A DNA stretch of 64,000 nt from Acinetobacter kanungonis (GCF_009939195.1 NZ_JAACKC010000001.1:551665-615664); one strand, 5' to 3'. Counted from the stretch's first letter, positions 29,169 to 38,406 are shown. Notes: a model not told the origin generated them from the sequence alone. A program made the numbers and translations.

Positions 29169-29225
29169 TTCTTTTTTGATTGTGTTAGCATAAAGTCTGT
29201 ACCTAGGTACTGAGTCAAGCCTTTT
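29169..29225. promoter_or_regulatory. MerR-type divergent promoter
   Basis: On the minus strand TTGACT is followed by a 19-20 base spacer containing the palindrome GTACCTAGGTAC and then TTATGCT, the long-spacer arrangement that MerR-family activators untwist. It drives the ATPase gene and overlaps the merR start region. Confidence 0.75.
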
Positions 29226-29237
29226 GGAGATTATTTT

Positions 29238-29627
29238 ATGCTCACTATCGGCAAACTGGCAAAACACTGCCATGTGAATGTAGAAACCATTCGTTATTAT
29301 CAACGTATTGGGCTGATGCGCATTCCAGAAACGACTCAAAACTACCGTTACTATGGCCAGCAAGATATTGAAACCTTAAGCTTTATCCAAAAAGGCAAAG
29401 ATGCCGGTTTGCAACTCAGTGAAATTCAAGATTTGTTGCATTTACAACTGGATGATCGAGAAAAGGTACGTGAAGTCATTCAGCAACGACTGGAAAAAAT
29501 TGACCAGCGTATTCAAGAGTTGAATGCCTTAAAACAGCGCCTGTCCAGTTGGGTAGATGAATGTAAAACCACGGAAAGTAGCTGTTGTCCAATCTTACAA
29601 GCACTTAAAAATGACAACAAAATTTAA
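29238..29627 (+). CDS. MerR-family metal-responsive regulator
   Basis: A 129-residue MerR-family activator with the winged-helix start LTIGKLAKHCHVNVETIRYY (residues 2-21), a dimerisation helix (about 75-108) and a C-terminal metal loop with Cys at about 111, 118 and 119 (DEC-N6-CCPILQAL). The Cys pattern is not exactly CueR or MerR, so the inducer (Cu, Ag, Cd, Pb or Zn) is uncertain, although the divergent copper-type ATPase points to copper. It starts at 29238 after GGAG. Confidence 0.9.
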   Translation: MLTIGKLAKHCHVNVETIRYYQRIGLMRIPETTQNYRYYGQQDIETLSFIQKGKDAGLQLSEIQDLLHLQLDDREKVREVIQQRLEKIDQRIQELNALKQRLSSWVDECKTTESSCCPILQALKNDNKI

Positions 29628-29671
29628 CCATCACTGACTGACTTCCTTCGCTAATAACATAGTGCATAGCC

Positions 29672-30262
29672 ATGACCACTGAACTGATTCAACTTCGAAA
29701 GCATCTTAGAAAGAAACGCCGCCATGTTTCACCGATACGTCAAAAACATGCTGAACAACACATCTTAAATCGGCTGAGACACCTACCCGAATTTAAACAT
29801 GCCGCGCAGGTGGGTATTTATTTGCACGCTTTTGGCGAGATTCAGACGCGTAAAATCATTGAATATTGCTTCCAACAAAAGAAATCTGTGTATTTACCCA
29901 TGATTTGCAATATGAATCAGCGCTTGGTTTGGGTCAAAATTTCACAGCATCAATTTTATAATCAGCGTTTTTCTTATCACCCACTCGGCATGCAAGAGCC
30001 CATGGCTAGTCGCGGACAGCATGTTTCACATTTAGACTTGCTGATTATGCCCTTACTGGCCTGCGACCCCTTCGGCACACGGATTGGCATGGGTGGCGGT
30101 TTTTATGACAAGACCTTGGCCTCTACCCCTTACCATCGCCCATTCCGCTTAGGTTTGGCGCATCACTTCCAGTTGGTACCACAAACCCTAACTCGGGAAA
30201 AATGGGATCAACCCTTAGATGCGCTGCTCATGCCCCAACAATTTTTACGTTTCAAACGTTAA
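29672..30262 (+). CDS. fau: 5-formyltetrahydrofolate cyclo-ligase
   Basis: This enzyme converts 5-formyl-THF to 5,10-methenyl-THF with ATP. The 196-residue protein has the family's early basic helix (LRKHLRKKRRHVSP), a Tyr-Leu-Pro-like region (VYLPMIC, about 72-78) and the diagnostic GTRIGMGGGFYDKTL (about 134-148). In many gammaproteobacteria 6S RNA precedes this gene; here merR lies only 44 bases upstream, leaving no room for it. Confidence 0.93.
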   Translation: MTTELIQLRKHLRKKRRHVSPIRQKHAEQHILNRLRHLPEFKHAAQVGIYLHAFGEIQTRKIIEYCFQQKKSVYLPMICNMNQRLVWVKISQHQFYNQRFSYHPLGMQEPMASRGQHVSHLDLLIMPLLACDPFGTRIGMGGGFYDKTLASTPYHRPFRLGLAHHFQLVPQTLTREKWDQPLDALLMPQQFLRFKR

Positions 30263-30340
30263 AATTGGTATTTCTGACTGTTGTGAATACTTAAAAATCA
30301 CATATTTAGTCATTTTTTATACATTTTGTATTGACCTGCC

Positions 30341-30365
30341 CTTGTATTTTTTGAAATACCCATCA
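30341..30365 (+). promoter_or_regulatory. Candidate heat-shock (sigma-32) promoter of lon
   Basis: CTTGTA (30341-30346), a 12-base spacer and CCCATCA (30359-30365) resemble the CTTGAA / CCCCATnT boxes of sigma-32 promoters. lon is heat-inducible in relatives. The match is partial. Confidence 0.45.
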
Positions 30366-30410
30366 CTATAAAAAACATGGCAACACCGTTGTCACTCATT
30401 AGGAGTGCCC

Positions 30411-32840
30411 ATGTCTGAAATTATTATGAATCAAGAAACCTTAGAGCCTCAGGTTCCAAGTGTATTACCGCTTTTAGCGTTACGTGACGTGGTGGTTTAC
30501 CCGCACATGCAAATCGCGCTATTTGTAGGTCGTGAAAAATCGATCAATGCAGTTGATGTGGCTCGTAACAGTGACAATCTCGTATTTGTAGTTGCTCAGA
30601 AAGATTCTCTGACAGAAGAAATTGATCACGACAACTTATATCAATACGGTACGGTCGCGAAGATTGTACAAGTTGTGAATCATGAAAATGATGAAAACTG
30701 TATAAAAGTATTAATTGAAGGTCTACATCGTTCTAAGCTAGAAAAAATCATTGATGAAAATGATTATCTGACTGCTGAACATGCCCTGAGCCCAATGTCG
30801 ATTCACATTGACGAACAAACGCAAGAAACACGTGTTCAAGAGTTACGAACCCTGTTTGCTCAATATGCTGAAGCAAAATTACGTAATGCCCGTGAACTGG
30901 TTGCCGCAGCCAACAAAATTGAAGATTTATTGCAATTGTTGTTCTTCGTTGCTACCCGTGTACCTCTGAACATTGATGTGAAGCAAAAATTCCTTGAGCA
31001 CGATGAATTTGAAGCACATTTACAAGAGTTGATGACTTATTTGTTGCAACAGTCTGAAGAGCAACAAATTGAACAAACCCTGCATGACTCTGTAAAACGT
31101 CAAATGGAGAAAAACCAGCGCGAATACTTCCTCAATGAAAAGATGAAGGTGATTCAGCGTGAACTTTCTGACATGAATGGCGGTGCAGAAGATGACGTTG
31201 CGGAAATTGAAAAACGTCTTGCAGAAGCGGATTTACCAGAACATGTCCGTAAAAAAGCAGAAGCTGAATTCCGTAAGCTAAAAGCCATGCAACCAGCTTC
31301 AAGTGAAGCAGCTGTAGTGCGCAATTACTTAGAGGTGATTTTAGATACACCTTGGAATAAAGCCAGCAAAGTCAGCATCAATCTTGCAAAAGCACAAGAA
31401 ATTCTCGATGCAGATCATTACGGCCTAGATGACGTGAAAGACCGTATTGTGGAATATCTTGCAGTACAGTCACGCGTGAAAAAACTCAAAGGTCCTATCC
31501 TATGTTTAGTTGGCCCTCCGGGTGTAGGTAAAACTTCACTGGGTGAATCAGTTGCGAAAGCGACTGGTCGTGAGTTTGTCCGTATGGCGCTGGGCGGTGT
31601 ACGTGACGAAGCGGAAATCCGCGGTCACCGTCGTACTTATATTGGTGCGATGCCAGGTAAAATTGTGCAGTCGCTAACAAAAGTTGGCGTGAAGAACCCA
31701 TTGTTCTTGCTCGACGAAATCGACAAGATGGCGCAAGACTACCGTGGTGATCCTGCATCAGCATTGCTTGAAGTGCTTGATCCATCGCAAAACAACAAGT
31801 TCAACGACCACTACTTAGATCTTGATCTTGATTTGTCTGAAGTAATGTTCATCTGTACTGCCAACAGCATGAATATTCCTGAAGCCTTGTTAGACCGTAT
31901 GGAAGTGATTCGTCTACCGGGTTATACCGAAGATGAGAAAATCAACATTGCTGAACGCTACCTTGTACCTAAAGCCATTAAGAACAATGGTTTACGCGCT
32001 AAAGAACTGACTGTTCATGAAGAAGCGATTCGTGACATCGTGCAACGTTATACACGTGAAGCAGGTGTTCGTAGCTTAGAACGTGAAGTCTCTAAAATTG
32101 CGCGTAAAGTGGTAAAAGAAGCGGTCAGCAAAAAGGCGAAAAACCTGCAAGTGAATGTAACTTCTGCCAATCTTCCAGACTACTTAGGTCCGCACAAGTT
32201 TGACTTCGGTATGGCTGAAGATGAAGCACAAGTGGGTCGCGTAAATGGCTTAGCTTGGACATCTGTCGGTGGTGAGTTATTGACCATTGAAGTTGCTGCC
32301 GTGAAAGGTAAAGGTAAATTCATCACTACGGGTTCACTCGGGGATGTGATGAAAGAATCGATTACCGCAGCCATGACCGTGGTTCGTACGCGTGCAGATG
32401 AACTGGGTATCGAGTCGACTCGCTTTGAAGAGACTGACGTACACGTTCACTTGCCAGAAGGTGCAACACCGAAAGATGGTCCATCCGCAGGTTTGGCACT
32501 GACAACAGCATTGGTTTCTGCCTTCACAGGTATTCCAATTCGTCCAGATATTGCCATGACTGGTGAAACCAGCTTGGGTGGTCGTGCAATGCGGATTGGT
32601 GGCTTGAAAGAGAAACTATTGGCTGCACACCGTGGTGGCATTAAATTGGTGTTTATCCCTCAAGACAATGTCCGTGATTTAGCGGAAATTCCTGAGAATG
32701 TAAAAGAAGGTCTAGAAATTAAGGCTGTAAAATCAATTGATGAGATTTTACCGCTAGCATTGACTTCTATGCCTGAACCTTTGCCTAAAGCACCGATTGT
32801 TAAACCAGTCGATGAAGGTAAAAAGGCAGCACGTCACTAA
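30411..32840 (+). CDS. lon: ATP-dependent protease Lon
   Basis: Lon degrades misfolded and regulatory proteins in the cytoplasm. The 809-residue protein has a LAN substrate-binding domain (about 15-205), an AAA+ domain with GPPGVGKTSLG (about 368-378) and FLLDEIDKM, and a C-terminal protease domain with the catalytic Ser in KDGPSAG (about residue 692) and Lys in GGLKEK (about 733-735). I chose the ATG at 30411 with AGGAG six bases upstream, over an in-frame GTG two codons earlier. Confidence 0.97.
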   Translation: MSEIIMNQETLEPQVPSVLPLLALRDVVVYPHMQIALFVGREKSINAVDVARNSDNLVFVVAQKDSLTEEIDHDNLYQYGTVAKIVQVVNHENDENCIKVLIEGLHRSKLEKIIDENDYLTAEHALSPMSIHIDEQTQETRVQELRTLFAQYAEAKLRNARELVAAANKIEDLLQLLFFVATRVPLNIDVKQKFLEHDEFEAHLQELMTYLLQQSEEQQIEQTLHDSVKRQMEKNQREYFLNEKMKVIQRELSDMNGGAEDDVAEIEKRLAEADLPEHVRKKAEAEFRKLKAMQPASSEAAVVRNYLEVILDTPWNKASKVSINLAKAQEILDADHYGLDDVKDRIVEYLAVQSRVKKLKGPILCLVGPPGVGKTSLGESVAKATGREFVRMALGGVRDEAEIRGHRRTYIGAMPGKIVQSLTKVGVKNPLFLLDEIDKMAQDYRGDPASALLEVLDPSQNNKFNDHYLDLDLDLSEVMFICTANSMNIPEALLDRMEVIRLPGYTEDEKINIAERYLVPKAIKNNGLRAKELTVHEEAIRDIVQRYTREAGVRSLEREVSKIARKVVKEAVSKKAKNLQVNVTSANLPDYLGPHKFDFGMAEDEAQVGRVNGLAWTSVGGELLTIEVAAVKGKGKFITTGSLGDVMKESITAAMTVVRTRADELGIESTRFEETDVHVHLPEGATPKDGPSAGLALTTALVSAFTGIPIRPDIAMTGETSLGGRAMRIGGLKEKLLAAHRGGIKLVFIPQDNVRDLAEIPENVKEGLEIKAVKSIDEILPLALTSMPEPLPKAPIVKPVDEGKKAARH

Positions 32841-32856
32841 TTTCTGCAAGAATGAG

Positions 32857-32885
32857 AAAGAGAGCTTCGGCTCTCTTTTTTTATT
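32857..32885 (+). terminator. Terminator after lon
   Basis: AAAGAGAGC (32857-32865), loop TTCG, GCTCTCTTT (32870-32878), then a T-run. A classic UUCG-loop terminator. Confidence 0.93.
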
Positions 32886-32972
32886 ACAATTTACTGCTGA
32901 TAACACCACACAACTTGATGCTTTTATCGCCTACAATAATTCGACGCAAGGGATGATTGCAGGACAATTAAA

Positions 32973-33353
32973 ATGAAAAATCCTGTCGGCTGGTTTGAAA
33001 TTTATGTGGATGACATCACACGAGCCAAACAGTTCTATCAAGCTGTATTTAATATTGAACTCACCGAACTGACGCCACCTTCAGATGGTTCGTCACTGCA
33101 AATGTGGGCTTTCCCTTCAGATATGCAAGTCTATGGTGCTTCAGGTGCTTTGGTACAAATGCCAGATGTTGCCGCAGGCGGCAATAGCACATTAATCTAT
33201 TTTTCATGTGAAGACTGTGCTGAGGAAGCTGCTCGAATTACTGGTGCAGGTGGAAAAATTCAGGAGGAAAAAACCTCCATCGGTGAATATGGTTTTATTG
33301 TGCTGGCCTTTGATACTGAAGGAAATATGATTGGTTTACATTCCTTGAAGTAA
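32973..33353 (+). CDS. VOC-family (glyoxalase-like) protein
   Basis: A 126-residue member of the vicinal-oxygen-chelate fold. It starts with NPVGWFEIYVDDITRAKQFYQAVF (the first beta-alpha-beta unit, about residues 3-26). The second unit includes IYFSCEDCAEEAARITGAGG and ends FDTEGNMIGLHS. Such proteins include glyoxalases and antibiotic-binding proteins; the substrate here is unknown. It appears monocistronic. Confidence 0.88.
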   Translation: MKNPVGWFEIYVDDITRAKQFYQAVFNIELTELTPPSDGSSLQMWAFPSDMQVYGASGALVQMPDVAAGGNSTLIYFSCEDCAEEAARITGAGGKIQEEKTSIGEYGFIVLAFDTEGNMIGLHSLK

Positions 33354-33433
33354 AGCATTCGAATGTAAAGTAGATTTAAATGATCGTGGTTTGAGGGTTC
33401 CAGAACATTTCATTCGATTAATAAAAAATCGAC

Positions 33434-33463
33434 TTGAAAAAACTGGAAAAAGCCTCATATAAA
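33434..33463 (+). promoter_or_regulatory. Promoter of the candidate small RNA
   Basis: TTGAAA (33434-33439) and TATAAA (33458-33463) are separated by 18 bases, each close to sigma-70 consensus. No coding sequence follows. Confidence 0.6.
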
Positions 33464-33469
33464 ATAGTA

Positions 33470-33575
33470 AGACACATATGCGCTGTATGTTTCTTATTCA
33501 TAAAGGTTATCTGTTTCTCCAGGCGGGTAACCTCTTGATCGCAGTCCTAATACTATTCTAGGGCTGCGTTTTTTT
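33470..33575 (+). ncRNA. Candidate small RNA of about 106 nt
   Basis: An orphan promoter is followed by a region without ORF that ends in a strong intrinsic terminator: CGCAGTCCTA (33540-33549) pairs with TAGGGCTGCG (33559-33568), then seven T. Upstream in the transcript AGGTTA (33504-33509) and TAACCT (33528-33533) can form another stem enclosing CTCC and GGCGGG. The next gene downstream is on the opposite strand, so this is not a leader. I recognise no known RNA family. It could base-pair with mRNAs through the loops, but that is guesswork. Confidence 0.55.
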
Positions 33576-33639
33576 ATTGGGATTATGTATAAAATCTACA
33601 TAATCCAATTCAGTTCAAGTTGGTAATTTTCGACCTTCT

Positions 33640-34581
33640 CTATTTCAAAATGGCTTGTACCAAACCATCAATCACTTGTGTCATTTTTTCCAGATTTAAA
33701 GTCTTTAATGTGTCCGCAGAGGTATGATAATTTTTATTCCGATAAAACGCGGTATCCGTCACCATAATGGCGGGAATATCATATTTCCAATAATTACTAT
33801 GACTGGAAAAATTAATGCCTGGGGTAATCGATGGTGCAACCAAACGCTGACACTCTAGGTTTTGCATGGCTGCACAGAAATTTTCTCCTAGCCCCCGTGA
33901 ATCAATATCACTGACTGCCGCAATAAAATTGGCATGACTCGGATAAAACCATTTTAAACCTGCAGGATATTCCTGCGTCTGTGCCACATCGTAATAGCCA
34001 ACCATTTCCAGAATATACACGCCCTGAATTTTATCACGCTGCGCCTGTTCCGATTTGGCATGTACATAACTGCCCATATATTCCGTATTGGCATATGGGG
34101 GTTCTTCCAGCGTATAAAACACAAACTCTACATTATGTTTTAGATTTTTTTTCTCCTGCGCCAAGATGCGTGCTGTTTCAAGTACTCCTGCCACGCCAGA
34201 AGCATTGTCATCTGCCCCTTGTTGTTGCTCAAACACATCATAATGTGCACCTACAATCAGTTTGTCTGCACGCCTAACATTCAGACTACACACCACATTA
34301 CGATAGTTTTCACGGTTCACAATATAGTTTTGAAACTGACAAGGAATACCAAACAAGCGCATTTGCTCTTTAATCCAAGCAGAAACTCGGTTTAATTCTT
34401 CGGTATTTTGATGATTTCGGAATGAGCCACTCCCTATAATCTGCTGCAAATAAACATCCAGATTCTGCGCATCAGCCTGCTTATTGATTGCAGAATTGGC
34501 TCCACTATAGGTACTGCTGAATAAGGTCATTAGTATGACGAGTACGATCCAGCAGCGTCCTTTAAAATTTTCCCTTTGCAT
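33640..34581 (-). CDS. Exported M28-family zinc aminopeptidase
   Basis: A 313-residue protein with a signal peptide or anchor (about residues 10-27) and an M28 metallopeptidase domain. Zinc-site motifs are GAHYDVFEQQQGADDNASG (His and bridging Asp, about 111-129), LEEPP with the catalytic Glu (about 157-161), EMVGYY and the late NKNYHTSADT with the last His. It probably trims peptides in the periplasm or outside. It faces rlmH divergently and has no operon partner. Confidence 0.9.
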   Translation of the reverse strand: MQRENFKGRCWIVLVILMTLFSSTYSGANSAINKQADAQNLDVYLQQIIGSGSFRNHQNTEELNRVSAWIKEQMRLFGIPCQFQNYIVNRENYRNVVCSLNVRRADKLIVGAHYDVFEQQQGADDNASGVAGVLETARILAQEKKNLKHNVEFVFYTLEEPPYANTEYMGSYVHAKSEQAQRDKIQGVYILEMVGYYDVAQTQEYPAGLKWFYPSHANFIAAVSDIDSRGLGENFCAAMQNLECQRLVAPSITPGINFSSHSNYWKYDIPAIMVTDTAFYRNKNYHTSADTLKTLNLEKMTQVIDGLVQAILK

Positions 34582-34735
34582 TTATTCTTATTCCACGTTA
34601 TCCGCAAAATTTATTGCTTTTATAAGAGCATTAATGCAACAGCCAGTAATTATTTTCAATTGCAAAATGTATATCAGCAGCAGATTCTGCCGTTTCAAGG
34701 CTATAATTCTGCTGAATTAGCTTTTGACATCAGAT

Positions 34736-35218
34736 ATGAAAATACGGATTCTGACCATTGGTCAAAAAATGCCAGCTTGGGTGCTGACAGGTTTTGAAGA
34801 TTATTTCAAACGAATTCAACCCTTTGTACAGACGCAAATTATTGAATTGCCGATGGCAAAACGCGGCAAAAACGACTCTGAAGCTGACATTTTAAAATAC
34901 CGTCAAATTGAAGGTGACAGCATTTTAAATGCCTTAAAAGCCAATGAAACTCTGATTGCACTTGAAGTCGGTGGTCGTGAATTTAGTACCGAAAAACTGG
35001 CTGAAACCATGAAATCATGGATGCTGGAAGGGAATGATGTGGCTTTGGCAATTGGTGGTCCAGATGGTCACTCCGAAGCAGTACGTAAAGCTGCGGCATG
35101 GCATTGGTCTTTATCTAAGCTAACATTGCCGCATCCACTGGTGCGGGTCATGTTGATTGAACAGCTGTATCGTGCCATGAGCATTAACCACAATCATCCT
35201 TACCATCGTGCAGGCTAA
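34736..35218 (+). CDS. rlmH: 23S rRNA pseudouridine-1915 N3-methyltransferase RlmH
   Basis: RlmH is a SPOUT-fold methyltransferase acting on pseudouridine 1915 of helix 69 in 70S ribosomes. The 160-residue protein starts KIRILTIGQKMPAW and ends with the knot region AIGGPDGHSEAVRKAAAWHW and TLPHPLVRVMLIEQLYRA...NHPYHR, diagnostic for the family. I chose the ATG at 34736 over an in-frame TTG at 34724. The ribosome site is weak; a TATAAT lies about 35 bases upstream. Confidence 0.95.
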   Translation: MKIRILTIGQKMPAWVLTGFEDYFKRIQPFVQTQIIELPMAKRGKNDSEADILKYRQIEGDSILNALKANETLIALEVGGREFSTEKLAETMKSWMLEGNDVALAIGGPDGHSEAVRKAAAWHWSLSKLTLPHPLVRVMLIEQLYRAMSINHNHPYHRAG

Positions 35219-35333
35219 GCGCAATTCTTTATCATTCTAATATTGCAACAATACGTTGAATATACGCTATTTATTCATATATTTGTATTTGGCATGATAA
35301 ACCCATTCCTTCATTCAACTTAGGCGCAAGACT

Positions 35334-36110
35334 ATGAATCTACTAACTTTACCTGGTTTATTTATTTCACATGGTTCACCCATGCTTGCGCTTAATCCAG
35401 AACAAGTCGGTCCCGCTTTACAGCGTTTAAGCCTGAATCTTCCGACGCCTAAAGCCATCGTTGTGATGTCAGCTCACTGGGAAAGTCAGGCTCTCGAAGT
35501 GAATACTGGGGTTCGTCCTGAAACATGGCATGATTTCCGCGGTTTTCCACCAGCACTGTACGAAATTCGCTACCCTGCTCCTGGTGCCCCTGAACTTGCA
35601 GAAGATATTTTAAAACGTTTGTCTGACGCAGGCTTTGATGCGCATGCCAATGCGAGCCGTCCACGCGATCATGGCGTATGGATGCCGCTACTGCATATGT
35701 TCCCCGATGCAGACATTCCTGTGGTTGAAATTTCATTACCGATGCACATGACTGCGGAACAGATTTATCACATTGGACAAACCCTTGCCGCGTTACGCGA
35801 ACAACAGGTTTTATTGATTGGCTCGGGGAGTATTACCCACAACCTGTCAGAACTGTCATGGCATGGTGAGTCACAGGATGTACCTGTCTGGGCATCGACT
35901 TTCCGCAACTATGTTGCCCAGAAACTCAGCCATCAAGATTATGATGCCGTGCTTGATTGGAAAAGCATTCCCTATGTACAGCGCAATCACCCCACCTTAG
36001 AACATTTTGCTCCGTTATTTTTTGCAATGGGCACGGGTACACGCTTTAATATTGTACATAGTAGTTTTTCTATGGGGTCACTCGGTATGGATATTTACCG
36101 TTTCGACTAA
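35334..36110 (+). CDS. ygiD: LigB-type extradiol dioxygenase, YgiD-like
   Basis: A 258-residue member of the class III extradiol dioxygenase family (DODA/YgiD), which can open the ring of 4,5-DOPA. Metal-ligand motifs are LFISHGSPM (His, about residue 13), VVMSAHWES (His, about 48) and GSITHNL (His, about 165), with HGVWMPLLHMFPDADIPVV in the middle. The physiological substrate in bacteria is unclear. It is followed by a strong terminator. Confidence 0.9.
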   Translation: MNLLTLPGLFISHGSPMLALNPEQVGPALQRLSLNLPTPKAIVVMSAHWESQALEVNTGVRPETWHDFRGFPPALYEIRYPAPGAPELAEDILKRLSDAGFDAHANASRPRDHGVWMPLLHMFPDADIPVVEISLPMHMTAEQIYHIGQTLAALREQQVLLIGSGSITHNLSELSWHGESQDVPVWASTFRNYVAQKLSHQDYDAVLDWKSIPYVQRNHPTLEHFAPLFFAMGTGTRFNIVHSSFSMGSLGMDIYRFD

Positions 36111-36128
36111 CGTGAAATTCACATTAAA

Positions 36129-36170
36129 GAAATGAATACAAATGTTGTACATGTATTCATTTCTTTTTTT
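36129..36170 (+). terminator. Terminator after the ygiD-like gene
   Basis: GAAATGAATACA (36129-36140) pairs perfectly with TGTATTCATTTC (36152-36163), followed by a T-run. Confidence 0.9.
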
Positions 36171-36227
36171 TATAAATCAATTAACCTTTAGTTTTATATT
36201 TCTTCGACTCAAAGTGTTAATTTAAAA

Positions 36228-36995
36228 ATGAAATTGAAATATCTTTTACTTGCTTTATTACCTTTTTCTTTAGCTGCTTGCCAATCTACTCAAACTCAAT
36301 CAAATTTGGATCAAGCCGTGAATGTACAATCAATTCCTGATCAAAATAAAACCCTTGCTGCCTATCAATGGATCAGCACCACATCAACGACACCAAAACC
36401 ATTAACCTTGTCTTTCAATGCACAAGGTCAACTTGCAGTGAAAACCAGTTGTAATGGTTTAGGCACCAGCTGGAAAATTGAAGGTGACAAAATTGTCACA
36501 GGTGCAATGATGGGCACGCAAATGGCTTGTGCTGAACCTGCAATGCAACAAGAGCGTTTAGCCGCAGAATTACTGGGCGAGCGTGCCATTCAGTTCACAC
36601 TGAATAGCCAAAATGTGGAAGCGCCAACCTTAACCCTAGTGTCTGCCAAAGGTGAAAAACATGTTTTTATGGGTACAATGACACCTGAAACTAAGTACCA
36701 ATCTCAAGGTGAAACCATTTTTCTAGAAATTTCACCTGAAACCAAAGCCTGCTCTGGCGTTGGTCCAATGACTTGCCTACAAGTCCGTGAAATCAAATAT
36801 GACGACAAAGGTGTAAAAACCGCGGTGGATAAAGACTGGACTTTATTCTACGGTCATATCGAAGGCTACACGCACGATCCGAAAACCCGTCAAATTGTTC
36901 GTGTAAAACGTTTTGAACGTCCAAACCCTGCAGCAGACCAATCGAAATATGCCTATGTCAAAGACATGGTGGTTGAGACTGAAACTATCAAATAA
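36228..36995 (+). CDS. META and DUF4377 domain lipoprotein
   Basis: A 255-residue lipoprotein with signal peptide and lipobox LAAC (Cys at residue 18). A META domain follows (about 45-142), with SCNGLGTSWKIEGDKI and MMGTQMAC, as in HslJ-like proteins. The C-terminal domain (about 158-250) reads like DUF4377, with Cys at about 177 and 184 and WTLFYGHIEGYTHDP. It probably sits in the outer membrane facing the periplasm. Function is unknown; META proteins are linked to stress and antibiotic tolerance in some species. Confidence 0.88.
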   Translation: MKLKYLLLALLPFSLAACQSTQTQSNLDQAVNVQSIPDQNKTLAAYQWISTTSTTPKPLTLSFNAQGQLAVKTSCNGLGTSWKIEGDKIVTGAMMGTQMACAEPAMQQERLAAELLGERAIQFTLNSQNVEAPTLTLVSAKGEKHVFMGTMTPETKYQSQGETIFLEISPETKACSGVGPMTCLQVREIKYDDKGVKTAVDKDWTLFYGHIEGYTHDPKTRQIVRVKRFERPNPAADQSKYAYVKDMVVETETIK

Positions 36996-37007
36996 AGTCC
37001 GTTCAAT

Positions 37008-37041
37008 AAAAAAAGCCGTTGGATGTCCATCGGCTTTTTTT
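37008..37041. terminator. Bidirectional terminator between the META lipoprotein and gdhA
   Basis: An A-run with GCCGTTGG (37008-37022), loop ATGT and CCATCGGC with a T-run (37027-37041), one mismatch. Works for both converging genes. Confidence 0.92.
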
Positions 37042-37059
37042 AACTTAGGCGGCTATAAT

Positions 37060-38406
37060 TTAGAATACGCCTTGAGACAACATCGCGTCTGCCACTTTCA
37101 CGAAGCCCGCAATATTGGCACCATCTACATAATTGACGCTACCATCTGCTTTCGTACCATATTTGACACAATTGCGATGAATGTCTTTCATGATGGCATG
37201 CAAGCGCTCATCGACTTCTTCAAAACTCCAGCCTAAACGCAATGCATTTTGCGACATTTCAAGACCAGAAGTGGCCACACCACCTGCATTGGATGCTTTA
37301 CCCGGTGCATACAAAATGTTAGCAGCCACGAATTTTTCTACTGCATCTAAGGTCGATGGCATATTTGCACCTTCAGCCACGCACAGTACGCCATTCGCCA
37401 AAAGCAGATCCGCATCTTCACCAGTCAATTCATTCTGGGTTGCACACGGTAAAGCGATATCGCACGGAATGCCCCATGGACGTTTGCCTTCCAAGTATTC
37501 AAAACCATGCTTAGATGCAAATTCAGAAATACGACCACGCGCCACATTTTTCAAATGCATGACTTCATTCAGAAGTTCATCAGTAAAGCCATCTTTGACA
37601 TAGACCGTACCGTTTGAGTCAGACAATGAAACAACTTTGGCACCCAAGAACATGGCTTTTTCCGCAGCAAATTGCGCCACATTGCCCGAACCTGAAATGG
37701 TCACGGTTTTACCTTGGAAACTGTCACCGCGCGTTTTCAGCATTTCTTCAGCGAAATACACCGTACCATAACCCGTCGCTTCAGGACGTGCCAATGAGCC
37801 GCCAAAAGCCAAGCCCTTACCGGTAAATACACAAGACGTGTCATTACTCAGCTTTTTCATCATGCCAGCCATATAGCCAACTTCACGACCACCCACACCA
37901 ATGTCTCCTGCTGGAATATCGGTGTTTGAGCCTAAGTGACGATACAACTCAAGCATTAATGCCTGACAGAAGCGCATGATTTCGCCTTCAGATTTGCCCT
38001 TTGGATCAAAATCAGAGCCACCTTTCCCCCCACCCATTGGCAAGGTTGTTAAGGCATTTTTAAAAGTCTGTTCAAAACCCAAGAATTTTAAAATGGATAA
38101 ATTGACTGAAGGATGGAAGCGCATTCCACCTTTAAAAGGACCAATCGCTGAATTGTATTGGACACGAAATGCACGATTTACATGCGTATTGCCTTGATCA
38201 TCGACCCAAGAAACACGGAATTGGACCACACGCTCAGGTTCAACCAAACGCTCAAGTAACCCATGTGCTGCATATTTAGGGTTCTTTTCAATGAATGGCC
38301 AAAGGCTGGTCATTACCTCTTCTACCGCTTGTAGAAACTCGGGTTGGTGTGCATCACGTGTTTTTACGTAATCCAAGAAGTCGTTTAGGCAACTATATTT
38401 CAACAC
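37060..38406 (-). CDS. gdhA: NADP-type glutamate dehydrogenase
   Basis: GdhA aminates 2-oxoglutarate to glutamate using NADPH. The 448-residue length matches the hexameric bacterial NADP enzymes. Family motifs are GPFKGGMRFHPSVN (about residues 89-102), LPMGGGKGGSDFDPKGKS with the catalytic Lys (about 122-139) and the Rossmann motif VTISGSGNVAQF (about 235-246). It is monocistronic, with a 339-base upstream region carrying an array of ATTGT half-sites. Confidence 0.96.
   Translation of the reverse strand: MLKYSCLNDFLDYVKTRDAHQPEFLQAVEEVMTSLWPFIEKNPKYAAHGLLERLVEPERVVQFRVSWVDDQGNTHVNRAFRVQYNSAIGPFKGGMRFHPSVNLSILKFLGFEQTFKNALTTLPMGGGKGGSDFDPKGKSEGEIMRFCQALMLELYRHLGSNTDIPAGDIGVGGREVGYMAGMMKKLSNDTSCVFTGKGLAFGGSLARPEATGYGTVYFAEEMLKTRGDSFQGKTVTISGSGNVAQFAAEKAMFLGAKVVSLSDSNGTVYVKDGFTDELLNEVMHLKNVARGRISEFASKHGFEYLEGKRPWGIPCDIALPCATQNELTGEDADLLLANGVLCVAEGANMPSTLDAVEKFVAANILYAPGKASNAGGVATSGLEMSQNALRLGWSFEEVDERLHAIMKDIHRNCVKYGTKADGSVNYVDGANIAGFVKVADAMLSQGVF

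Noticed and set aside
29157..29363. N-terminal extension of the copper ATPase
   Set aside because: Would run through the MerR-type promoter and the start of merR; the ATG at 29156 fits better.
29628..29671. 6S RNA upstream of fau
   Set aside because: Only 44 bases are available and no 6S-like structure fits.
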